Position numbers and translations under genes: made by a program
Assembly (NCBI RefSeq): GCF_017353515.1
Contig: NZ_JAFMPY010000011.1
Coordinates: 1 to 64,000 of the forward strand
Direction of reading: 5' to 3'
Origin: Jiella sonneratiae
GTDB taxonomy: Bacteria > Pseudomonadota > Alphaproteobacteria > Rhizobiales > Rhizobiaceae
Length of the DNA stretch: 64,000 nucleotides
The notes under the pieces: generated by a model
What the model was told of the DNA's origin: nothing
Databases searched by the model: none
The model's input: only the letters and a program-made list of their open reading frames with translations
Shown: positions 56,857 through 64,000 of the stretch, one piece after another
Layout of the letters: each line of letters opens with the position of its first letter
Numbering within the stretch: the stretch's first letter is position 1

Positions 56857-59358
56857 ATGCTTTCGACCTTCACGACCTACCAGCTCTACACGCGCGACCA
56901 GTCCCGGGTGCTCGACCGGATCGCCGCCGACCCGACGAACAAGCGTCTTGCCGACTACTACCGCGAGAACATCGGCAATGTGACGTCCATCGACGAGTTC
57001 ATGGGCGACTACAAGCTCTATTCCTACGCGATGACCGCCTATGGTCTGGAAGACCAGATCGATTCCCGCGCGCTGATCAAGAAGGTGCTGGAGAGCGACC
57101 TCACCGACACGTCGAGCTTCGCCAACCAGCTCTCGGACGAGCGCTACCGCGACTTCGCCAAGGCCTTCAACTTCACCGCGGCGGCGACGGAGACCGACCC
57201 GACGGCCCAGTCCGCCGCCCAGCAGCAGGTGATGGTCGAGAGCTATTCCGAGCACCGGGTGCTGGCCGGACAGGCAATCGCCGCCAACGCCAACTACTTC
57301 ATGGACAAGATCGGCTCGGTGAAGACCGTCGACCAGTTCCTGTCCGACAGCAAGCTCTTCACCGTCGCGCTGGAGGCCGCCGGCATCGACGCCTCCGTCG
57401 CCTCGGAGAGCTTCATCCGCGAGGTCCTGACCGGCACCAAGGCCGACGAGATGTCGAAGAAGGGCGACGACCGCTATCTGCTGCTCGCCGCCATGCTGCC
57501 CTTCGGCGAGGACGGCAGGGCCCCTTCGGACGGGCTGCAGTCGAGCTCGGAAGCCAACAGCACCGCCTATCTCTACTACAAGCAGAAGGGGCTCGAGGCC
57601 TCGCCCCAGGCCGCCGCCCTGCAGGCCTCCTATTACGAGGCCGAGATCGGCAACGTCACGTCGGCCGACGATCTCATCGAGAACCCGCGGCTCTACGAGG
57701 TGGCGCTGACCTCCGTCGGTCTCGACCCGACGGTCGAATCCTCGGCCTTCGTCTGGAACGTTTTGACCAGCGACCTCTCCGACCCGACCAGCGTCGTCAA
57801 CGCCATGTCGGAATCGACCACCACCGACAAGACGCGCAAGGAGCAGTATCTGCAGCTTGCCAAGATGTTCCAGTTCCAGACCGACGGCAGCCTCGCCTCG
57901 GGAACCAGCGCCCAGACCGCGGCCAACGTCACCGCCCTGACCGATTCCTATCTCGAACATTACGGCGACGCCGCCTCGAGCGACGACCGGCTGAGCGCCT
58001 CGCTCTACGCCGCCAACATCCAGAACGTCACCAGCGTCACCGACTTCCTCGCCAATTCCACCGTCTACGACTATGCGCTGAAGGCCGTCGGCCTCGATCC
58101 CGACACCGAGAGCAAGTCGACCATCATGCGCGTCCTGCGCAGCGATCCCTCCGACCCAACGAGCTATGCGGCCAAGCTCGGTGACGACCGCTACATCCGG
58201 CTCGCCGCCGCCTTCAACTTCGGTTCGGACGGCAAGGTCACCGACGTCCGCCGCGTCCAGACCGAGACGGCCCAGGGCGACACCATCGACCGCTATCTCG
58301 CGCAGTTCGACGACGACGAGGACAAGGCGACGGTCACCACCGTCGTCCAGGATTCCCAGGCCTTCAAGTCGGCGATGGACAGCGTCTCGACGATCGACGA
58401 GTTCCTCGCCGATTCGACAACCTTCACCTATGCGATGAAGGCGATCGGCTTCAATCCGGACACCCAGGACGCCGACACCATCCGCAAGGTCCTGACCAGC
58501 GACCTCTCCGATCCGGACAGCTTCGCCAACAAGCTCGGCATCGACGCCTACAAGACCCTCGCCGCCGCCTTCGACGTCGACGCCTACGGCAACATGACCC
58601 TCGCCACCGACGCGAACGGCGAATCGTCGCTGGTGAACACCTATTTCTCCAAGGTTCTGGGCAGTTCCAACACCGAGCTCGTCGACGCGGCCAAGGAGAT
58701 CCTCGCCTACAACGTCGCGGTTCCCGAGATCGCCACCATGGACGATCTCCTGTCGAACTCCGATCTGGTGGACTTTGCGCTGAAGGCCTTCGATCTCGAC
58801 GGCGAGAAGCTGTCGACCGCCGACATCAGGGCGATCCTCACCAGCGATCTGTCGGATCCCGACAGCGTCGCCGCGAAATACGACGACGACCGCTACCTGG
58901 AATTCGCCGCCGCCTTCAACTTCGACACCGACGGCACGATCGAGCGCGACGTCACCAAGGTCCAGACCGTGTCGGACATGCTGTCGACCCAGGATCTGTA
59001 TCTCCGCCAGCGGATGGAGGAGGAGGCCGGCGACGAGAACAACGGCGTGCGCCTCGCCCTCTACTTCAAGCGCACCGCCGCCGATATCACCAACGTCTAC
59101 CAGTTCCTCGCCGACGACGCCTTGCTGGAATTCGTCAAGACGACGCTCGGCCTGCCGGACGAGTTCTCGTCGAGCGACATCGACGTCCAGGCCCGCAACC
59201 TGACCAAGAAGATCGACGTCGACCAGCTCAGCGACAGCAAATATGTCGAGCGGATGATCAACCGCTTCCTGGCGATGTACGACATCGCGAACGACACGAG
59301 CTCCTCCACAAATCCGGCGCTGACGATCCTCAGCGGCACGGCGGCGAGCTACGTCTGA
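56857..59358 (+). CDS. DUF1217 repeat protein (seven repeats), flagellum-associated family
   Basis: 833 residues from the ATG at 56857 (MLSTFTTYQLYTRDQSRVL). Seven repeats of about 90-100 residues can be aligned by eye: nucleotides 56857-57178, 57241-57504, 57571-57880, 57949-58221, 58291-58578, 58639-58923 and 58996-59283. Each has an N-terminal helix, the motif IxNVTSxDxFLxxxxLYxYALKAxGLD, then VLxSDLSDPxSxANxL and a DRYxxLAAAFNF end. The last repeat has the distinct NNGVRLALYFKRTAADITNVYQFLADDALL core. The frame runs 23 codons further upstream without homology. DUF1217 proteins of rhizobia often lie in flagellar clusters; none is adjacent here. Acidic and Thr/Ser-rich, no signal peptide. 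Confidence 0.85.
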   Translation: MLSTFTTYQLYTRDQSRVLDRIAADPTNKRLADYYRENIGNVTSIDEFMGDYKLYSYAMTAYGLEDQIDSRALIKKVLESDLTDTSSFANQLSDERYRDFAKAFNFTAAATETDPTAQSAAQQQVMVESYSEHRVLAGQAIAANANYFMDKIGSVKTVDQFLSDSKLFTVALEAAGIDASVASESFIREVLTGTKADEMSKKGDDRYLLLAAMLPFGEDGRAPSDGLQSSSEANSTAYLYYKQKGLEASPQAAALQASYYEAEIGNVTSADDLIENPRLYEVALTSVGLDPTVESSAFVWNVLTSDLSDPTSVVNAMSESTTTDKTRKEQYLQLAKMFQFQTDGSLASGTSAQTAANVTALTDSYLEHYGDAASSDDRLSASLYAANIQNVTSVTDFLANSTVYDYALKAVGLDPDTESKSTIMRVLRSDPSDPTSYAAKLGDDRYIRLAAAFNFGSDGKVTDVRRVQTETAQGDTIDRYLAQFDDDEDKATVTTVVQDSQAFKSAMDSVSTIDEFLADSTTFTYAMKAIGFNPDTQDADTIRKVLTSDLSDPDSFANKLGIDAYKTLAAAFDVDAYGNMTLATDANGESSLVNTYFSKVLGSSNTELVDAAKEILAYNVAVPEIATMDDLLSNSDLVDFALKAFDLDGEKLSTADIRAILTSDLSDPDSVAAKYDDDRYLEFAAAFNFDTDGTIERDVTKVQTVSDMLSTQDLYLRQRMEEEAGDENNGVRLALYFKRTAADITNVYQFLADDALLEFVKTTLGLPDEFSSSDIDVQARNLTKKIDVDQLSDSKYVERMINRFLAMYDIANDTSSSTNPALTILSGTAASYV

Positions 59359-59438
59359 CATCGCCGCCCATTCAGGTCCCTTTGACCGTCGGCGATTGTC
59401 GCCCGGCGGCCGCGAAGCGGCGCATCGGGGAGACGAAA

Positions 59439-60305
59439 TCAAATCTTCAACAGCTTCCGCGCGTTCTCCTTCAGGATCAGCGGGCGCACCTCGTCCTTCA
59501 TGTCGAGGGCGGCGAAGTCGGCGAGCCAGCGGTCGGGCTTGATCACCGGCCAGTCGGAGCCGAACAGCATTTTGTGCTTGAGGATCGAATTGGCGTATTT
59601 GACCAGGATCGGCGGGAAGTATTTCGGCGACCAGCCGGACATGTCGATATAGACGTTCGGCTTGTGCTGGGCGATCGCCAGCGCCTCCTCCTGCCAGGGG
59701 AAGGAGGGATGCGCCATGATGATCGGCATGTCGGGAAAGTCGACCGCGACGTCGTCGAGATGGATCGGGTTGGAATATTTCATCCGCATGCCCATGCCGC
59801 CGCGCAGCCCCGAGCCGACGCCGGTCTGGCCGGTGTGGAAGAGGGCGATGCAGCCTGCCTCCGCAATCGCCTCGTAGAGCACGTAGGCGGCGCGGTCGTT
59901 CGGATAGAAGCCCTGCATCGTCGGATGGAACTTGAAGCCCTTGATGCCGAAGTCGGCGATCAGCCGCCGCGCCTCCCGCGCGCCGGCCTTGCCCTTGGCC
60001 GGGTCGATCGAGGCGAAGGGCAGCATGACGTCGGCATTTTCCGCCGCGATTTCCGCCACCTCCTCGTTGGCGTAGCGCCGGAAGCCGGTCTCGCGCTCGG
60101 CGTCGACCGGGAAGATGACGCAGCCGATGCGCTTTTCCCGATAATAGGCCGCGGTCTCGACCATCGTCGGCGGATGCTCGTAGGGCGCCTTGAAATAGCG
60201 CGCCATCGCCGCCTGGAAGTCGTCGTAGCCGTCGTCCGGGTGGCAGCCGCAGGGCTCTTCGGCATGGGTGTGGATGTCGATGGCGACGAGATCGTCGACG
60301 TTCAT
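59439..60305 (-). CDS. Amidohydrolase 2-family hydrolase/decarboxylase
   Basis: 288 residues, TIM-barrel metal enzyme of the ACMSD/amidohydrolase 2 family. Metal ligands visible: AIDIHTHAEEP near the start, FKFHPTMQGFYPND, IIMAHPSFPW and LFGSDWPVI (metal Asp). The ATG at 60305 has GGGAGG five bases upstream, better than the frame's earlier codons. It lies downstream of the MarR and crotonase genes on the same strand and is expected to be co-transcribed with them. Family members hydrate or decarboxylate aromatic ring-cleavage products; a role in aromatic acid metabolism fits the neighbours, but the exact substrate is unknown. Confidence 0.85.
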   Translation of the reverse strand: MNVDDLVAIDIHTHAEEPCGCHPDDGYDDFQAAMARYFKAPYEHPPTMVETAAYYREKRIGCVIFPVDAERETGFRRYANEEVAEIAAENADVMLPFASIDPAKGKAGAREARRLIADFGIKGFKFHPTMQGFYPNDRAAYVLYEAIAEAGCIALFHTGQTGVGSGLRGGMGMRMKYSNPIHLDDVAVDFPDMPIIMAHPSFPWQEEALAIAQHKPNVYIDMSGWSPKYFPPILVKYANSILKHKMLFGSDWPVIKPDRWLADFAALDMKDEVRPLILKENARKLLKI

Positions 60306-60353
60306 GAAAACCTCCCTCATGTCTTGGTCAGGCAAGAATTTCGCCGCGGGCGC

Positions 60354-60893
60354 TCAGCCGCCGCTCAGCTTGCGCAGGAGATCGAGCAGCGTCCGCCGTT
60401 CGGCCGCCGAGAGGCGCGATGCGCTCAGCGTCTCGTGGGTGCGAAATTTCGGCATCGCCGCCGCGACGCGCCCGCGCCCCGCCGGCGTCAGCGTCAGTTC
60501 GACCGCCCGGCGGTCGTCGGCCGGCACCCGGCGGTCGACGAGCCCCGCCGCGTCGAAGCCCTGGACGATCTTCGCCATGTGCGAGCGCTTGATCTTCAGT
60601 GCGTTGGCGAGGACGCCCTGGCGCACGCCGGGATTCTCCCCGATGGTGATCAGGACGGAGAGCAGGCCCGGCTGCAGGCCGTCCTCCGCGAAGGCCGCGA
60701 AGAACGCGTCGAAAGCCTCGATCTGGGCGAGCCTCAGATGAAAGCCGAGGCTCTCCTCGAGCGGGCCGAGGGCGAGCGGCACCGCCGCGGCGGTCTCCGC
60801 TTCCGCTTCCGCTCCCGTCGCAAGATCCCGTCCGCCCGCCCCGGGCTGCGGTCCGGCCTCGGGCTTCGGAGCGGGTTTGACGAGGGCGCTCAC
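60354..60893 (-). CDS. MarR-family transcriptional regulator
   Basis: 179 residues from GTG 60893, which overlaps the crotonase stop (GTGA). After a ~45-residue Pro/Ala-rich N-terminal extension, the winged helix shows QPGLLSVLITIGENPGVRQGVLANALKIKRSHMAKIVQGFDAAGLV (partial; about 75-120) and the wing DDRRAVELTLT. MarR proteins in ferulate and coumarate clusters (FerC, CouR type) repress the catabolic genes and respond to the hydroxycinnamoyl-CoA. Its likely operator is the inverted repeat at 61757-61799. Confidence 0.9.
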   Translation of the reverse strand: MSALVKPAPKPEAGPQPGAGGRDLATGAEAEAETAAAVPLALGPLEESLGFHLRLAQIEAFDAFFAAFAEDGLQPGLLSVLITIGENPGVRQGVLANALKIKRSHMAKIVQGFDAAGLVDRRVPADDRRAVELTLTPAGRGRVAAAMPKFRTHETLSASRLSAAERRTLLDLLRKLSGG

Positions 60894-61696
60894 CGCCCGT
60901 CGTCCCCGCCGTCCCGCGCCAGCGCCACCTTGCCGGCGCGCTTTTCGAGGAAGGCCCTCAGCCGCTCCTTCGCCTCGGGGCTGGTCTGGGTGAAGGAGGC
61001 CATCAGGCTTTCGACGAAGAGGCCGTCCTCGGCACTCATGTCCTGAATGCGCGAGAGCGCGTGGATGACGGCGTAGTTCGACAGGGGGGCGTTGCCGGCG
61101 GCCGCTTTGGCGATCTGCTTTGCCTTTTCCAGCGCCTCGCCTTCGCCGACCACGTACTGGACGACGTTCCAGCGCTCTGCGGTCGCCGCGTCGATCACCC
61201 GGCCGGAGAGCATCAGATCGGTCATGCGCGCCGCGCCCATCAGCCGCGCGACCCGCACCGCGCCGCCGCCGCCGACGAAGATGCCGCGCTGGCCCTCGGG
61301 AAGCGCGAAGAAGGCGGTCGCCTCGGCGACGCGGATGTGGGTCGAGGCGGCAAGTTCCAGCCCGCCGCCGACCACCGCGCCGTGCAGCGCCGAGACCCAG
61401 GGAATGCGGCCGCGCTCGATCGTCCGGAACACCTCGTGCCAGCGGCGCGAGCCTTCGATCCCCTCGATCGGGGTCTTCTCGGAATGTTCGGCGAGATCGA
61501 GCCCGGCGCAGAAATGCGGCCCGTGGCCGAAGATGACGCCGGCCTTCGCGGTCTTCTCGACCGTCGCGACCGCTTCTGCGATCGCTTCGACGAAACGGTC
61601 GGAGATGGCGTTGCGCTTCTCCGGCCGGTTGAGGCCGAGGAGCGCGACCGGCCCGTCCTGCTCGATCGTCACGAATGCGTTCCGTGCCTCGTCCAT
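60890..61696 (-). CDS. Crotonase (enoyl-CoA hydratase family), hydroxycinnamoyl-CoA hydratase/lyase candidate
   Basis: 268 residues of the crotonase fold: LNRPEKRNAISDRF near residue 23, the oxyanion-hole segments HFCAGLDL (about 61-68) and GAVVGGGLELA (about 102-112), and LPEGQRGIFVGGG after it. The start ATG at 61696 follows GGAAGTGG. In ferulate degradation a crotonase hydrates feruloyl-CoA and splits it to vanillin and acetyl-CoA; adjacency to a feruloyl-CoA synthase-like gene supports this. Ordinary beta-oxidation or another CoA-ester hydratase cannot be excluded. Its promoter is shared with the divergent ligase gene. Confidence 0.85.
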   Translation of the reverse strand: MDEARNAFVTIEQDGPVALLGLNRPEKRNAISDRFVEAIAEAVATVEKTAKAGVIFGHGPHFCAGLDLAEHSEKTPIEGIEGSRRWHEVFRTIERGRIPWVSALHGAVVGGGLELAASTHIRVAEATAFFALPEGQRGIFVGGGGAVRVARLMGAARMTDLMLSGRVIDAATAERWNVVQYVVGEGEALEKAKQIAKAAAGNAPLSNYAVIHALSRIQDMSAEDGLFVESLMASFTQTSPEAKERLRAFLEKRAGKVALARDGGDDGR

Positions 61697-61756
61697 CGTC
61701 CACTTCCGGCCGTTGCCTTGCCCGGCGCCATCAGAACACCGGATGCGCGGGCAAGT

Positions 61757-61799
61757 CAATTTTGTTTCCGCATGGAATGTTTTCGAGTGGACAAAATTG
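61757..61799. promoter_or_regulatory. Perfect inverted repeat in the crotonase/ligase divergent promoter
   Basis: Nine-base arms CAATTTTGT (61757-61765) and ACAAAATTG (61791-61799) are exact complements, 25 bases apart, in the 166-base divergent gap. This is the most A/T-rich stretch of the gap. Arms of this spacing (~34 bases, about three helical turns) suit two regulator dimers or the two -10/-35 regions. Binding by the neighbouring MarR protein is inferred. Confidence 0.6.
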
Positions 61800-61862
61800 C
61801 CGCCCTTTGTCACCTTCGCCTGGCGCCGGAGGGAGAAATGCCGGCGCGGCGGGAGGAATGAC

Positions 61863-63767
61863 ATGGTCGAGGAGGCGGAGCGCCGGGCGGCGGGGAGCAG
61901 GGATTCGGCCGCGGCGACGCCGCTGCGGGCCCCGCTGCGGCCGTCGCGGGTCTGGAAGCCGGTCGTGCGGACCGAGGAGCGGGCGGACGGCAGCATCCTC
62001 GTCACCCAGGAGGGCGATCTGCCGCCGTTTCCCGTGCGGTTGACCGAACGGCTTCTCGAATGGGCGCAGCGGGCGCCGGAGCGCACGCTCTTCGCCCAGC
62101 GCCCGGCGCCCGGCGGCGCCGGCTGGAACCGCATCGGCTACGGCGCGATGGTCGAGCGGATGCGCGCCGTCGGACAGGCGCTGCTCGACAGCCCGGCCTC
62201 GGCCGACCGGCCGGTGCTGATCCTCTCGGGCAATTCGCTCGACCATGCGACGCTGGCGCTCGCGGCGATGCATGTCGGCATTCCCTATGCGCCTGTCTCC
62301 CCGGCCTATTCGCTGCTCTCGTCGGATTTCGGCAAGCTCAGGCAGATTGCCGGGGACCTGACGCCGGGCGTCGTCTTCGCCGAGGACGGCGCGGCCTTCG
62401 GGGCCGCCGTCGCGGCGATCCTGCCGGACGACGCGATGCTCGTCCTCGGCAGGGGCGCGGTGCCCGGCAAGGCCAGCGCCGCCTTCGCTTCCCTGCTCGC
62501 CACCCCGCCGACCGCGGCGGTCGAGACGGCCCATGCGGCGATCGGCGCCGGGACGGTCGCCAAGATCCTCTTCACCTCCGGCTCGACCGGCAGCCCCAAG
62601 GGCGTCGTCCAGACACACGGCATGCTCGCCGCCAACCAGGCGATGGTCGCCGACTGCTACCGTTTCCTCGAGGACGAGCCGCCGGTCCTCGTCGACTGGG
62701 CGCCGTGGAACCACGTCGCGGCCGGCAACAAGGTCTTCAACCTCACCTTCTGGCACGGCGGCAGCTACTATATCGACGAGGGCAAGCCCTCGCCGGCGGG
62801 CATGGACGAGACCTGCCGCAATCTGAAGGAGGTCTCGCCGAGCTGGTACTTCAACGTGCCGAAGGGCTACGAGGAGCTCAGCCGGCGCTTTGCCGGCGAC
62901 GAGGCGCTGCGCCGCTCGTTCTTCCGCGACCTGAAGATGATGATGTATGCCGGCGCCGGCATGGCGCAGCACACCTGGGATCAGCTGGAAGCGCAGGCGC
63001 TCGCGACCGTCGGGCACCGCATCCGCCTCGTCTCCGGCCTCGGTTCGACCGAGACCGGCCCCTTCGCCATCGCCGGCACCGACCCGCAGCCGCAGGCCGG
63101 CAACATCGGCATTCCGGCGAAAGCGGTCGTCCTGAAACTGGTGCCGTCGGCCGGCCGCCTGGAAGCGCGCCTCAAGAGCCCGAGCATCACCCCCGGCTAC
63201 TGGCGCCGCCCGGATCTGACGCGCGAGGCCTTCGACGGGGAGGGCTTCTACCGGCTCGGCGACGCGCTGAAATTCGCCCGGCCGGGCAGGCCGGAGGAGG
63301 GCTTCCTGTTCGACGGCCGGGTGGCGGAGAACTTCAAGCTCGACACCGGAACCTGGGTCGCCGTCGGGCCGCTCCGCGCCGCGCTGGTCGACCACTTCGG
63401 CGCCCTCGTGCGCGACGCCGTCATCGCCGGCGAGGGGCGGCCGGAGATCGGCGCCCTCGGCCTCGCGGATCTCGCCGAGTGCCGCCGTCATCTCGGCCCG
63501 GCGGGGGAGGGACTGGGGGATGCCGAGCTCCTCGCCCACCCGGCGTTGCGCCGCCATCTCGGCGAGCGCCTGCGGCACTTCGCCGAGACGGCGACGGGCT
63601 CGGCGACCCGGGTGGCGCGTCTCGTCCTCATCGACGTCCCGCCGTCGATGGATCGCGGCGAGGTGACCGACAAGGGGTCGCTCAACCAGCGGGCAGTGCT
63701 CGCCAATCGGGCCGAGCTCGTCGCCGCGCTCTACGACGATGGCGATCCGCGCCTGATCCGCGCCTGA
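61863..63767 (+). CDS. fcs: Feruloyl-CoA synthase-like acyl-CoA ligase
   Basis: 634 residues, ANL superfamily. The AMP-binding P-loop is LFTSGSTGSPKGVVQTHG (from about residue 235), WAPWNHVAAGNKVF and LGSTETGPF (about 395) follow, and the C-terminal catalytic lysine is in GEVTDKGSLNQRA (about residue 605). The split C-terminal part and the DLTPGVVF region are those of Fcs rather than of acetyl-CoA synthetase. It activates ferulate, coumarate or caffeate with ATP and CoA. The ATG at 61863 follows GGAGG; the frame is open upstream only through the promoter. It is divergent from the crotonase-MarR-amidohydrolase unit. Confidence 0.9.
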   Translation: MVEEAERRAAGSRDSAAATPLRAPLRPSRVWKPVVRTEERADGSILVTQEGDLPPFPVRLTERLLEWAQRAPERTLFAQRPAPGGAGWNRIGYGAMVERMRAVGQALLDSPASADRPVLILSGNSLDHATLALAAMHVGIPYAPVSPAYSLLSSDFGKLRQIAGDLTPGVVFAEDGAAFGAAVAAILPDDAMLVLGRGAVPGKASAAFASLLATPPTAAVETAHAAIGAGTVAKILFTSGSTGSPKGVVQTHGMLAANQAMVADCYRFLEDEPPVLVDWAPWNHVAAGNKVFNLTFWHGGSYYIDEGKPSPAGMDETCRNLKEVSPSWYFNVPKGYEELSRRFAGDEALRRSFFRDLKMMMYAGAGMAQHTWDQLEAQALATVGHRIRLVSGLGSTETGPFAIAGTDPQPQAGNIGIPAKAVVLKLVPSAGRLEARLKSPSITPGYWRRPDLTREAFDGEGFYRLGDALKFARPGRPEEGFLFDGRVAENFKLDTGTWVAVGPLRAALVDHFGALVRDAVIAGEGRPEIGALGLADLAECRRHLGPAGEGLGDAELLAHPALRRHLGERLRHFAETATGSATRVARLVLIDVPPSMDRGEVTDKGSLNQRAVLANRAELVAALYDDGDPRLIRA

Positions 63768-64000
63768 GCGACGCCGGGTCCGGTTGCGACATGCCGCGCA
63801 TCAGGGCGCATCGCGCTTTCGCCGGTCTCGGCGGTCGAAGCCCGTCGGAGGGATGGCCGCTCCCGCGGCGCCCCGGAGGCCTTCGGCCGAGCCCCGGCCG
63901 TGAAAGGCGGCAGTCTGCGCAAAATTCAGGCAGTTGCGCATGCATTGGGCAGCATCTGCTTCGCACCTGCGAGCAAAGTTGCTGACTCCTGCGTGTTTTG
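63768..64000. other. Right-hand end of the window, no gene seen
   Basis: 233 bases after the ligase gene hold no supported gene. The last ~50 bases turn A/T-richer and may begin the promoter of the next gene. Confidence 0.4.

Overview
The window is about two-thirds or more G+C, densely packed, and reads as chromosomal DNA of an alphaproteobacterium of the order Hyphomicrobiales (Rhizobiales). Reasons: the cysteine locus order DUF2849-cysI-DUF934-cysH with an APS-type reductase, a PuuD urate oxidase with a fused cytochrome c tail, a DUF1217 repeat protein, a glgE-treS/maltokinase-glgB operon, and the intergenic palindromic repeats. The genus cannot be fixed from the sequence. No tRNA, rRNA, phage, transposase or CRISPR was recognised.

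Layout. 1-2.1 kb: the end of a polysaccharide export protein and a convergent NAD(P)H dehydrogenase-like flavoprotein. 2.2-9.3 kb (minus): sulfate assimilation in two blocks, cysDN with an unusual membrane tail on CysN, then DUF2849-cysI-DUF934-cysH. About 950 bp of mosaic repeats separate the blocks. 9.7-13.5 kb: an orphan branched-chain-amino-acid-type binding protein, a UbiH-type hydroxylase and a divergent TesB thioesterase. 13.5-14.6 kb: two tandem CTAG-bounded hairpins and a MntA/HepT toxin-antitoxin pair. 14.7-28.4 kb: a purine catabolism and uptake region (RutR-like operator, uraH, xdhA, xdhB, a HicB-like gene, xdhC, a BMP-type ABC importer, puuD, guaD), with one copy of a ~200 bp inverted-repeat element on each side of the xdhC-transporter block. 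28.4-29.0 kb: a small two-helix membrane protein. 29.4-37.05 kb: the GlgE-pathway operon. 37.06-38.3 kb: a membrane diguanylate cyclase. 38.6-47.8 kb: a peptide/amide-ligase type cluster (transglutaminase, circularly permuted ATP-grasp plus alpha-E fusion, sulfotransferase, transglutaminase-DUF2126 protein) and a divergent zinc-ribbon metallopeptidase. 48.1-54.6 kb: treZ-malQ-treY with four-base overlaps, then thuA and a thuB-like dehydrogenase. 56.9-59.4 kb: a DUF1217 protein with seven repeats. 59.4-63.8 kb: a hydroxycinnamate (ferulate-type) module: amidohydrolase, MarR regulator, crotonase, and a divergent feruloyl-CoA synthase-like ligase across a perfect 9 bp inverted repeat.

How it fits together. 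CysDN makes APS, the CysH type seen here reduces APS directly, and CysI makes sulfide. The sulfotransferase at 42 kb would need PAPS, so a CysC must lie elsewhere if it is active. Guanine goes through GuaD to xanthine, XdhABC to urate, PuuD to 5-hydroxyisourate and UraH to OHCU. The later enzymes (OHCU decarboxylase, allantoinase) are not in the window. Trehalose can be made by TreS and TreYZ, turned into glucan by maltokinase-GlgE-GlgB, and probably oxidised by ThuAB. The best candidate for an under-described system is the ATP-grasp/alpha-E/transglutaminase/DUF2126/peptidase cluster with its interposed sulfotransferase, lying between the two alpha-glucan loci.

Coding calls rest on reading translations and motifs by eye. 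No database search was run, so family names are recognition and functions are inference from family and context.
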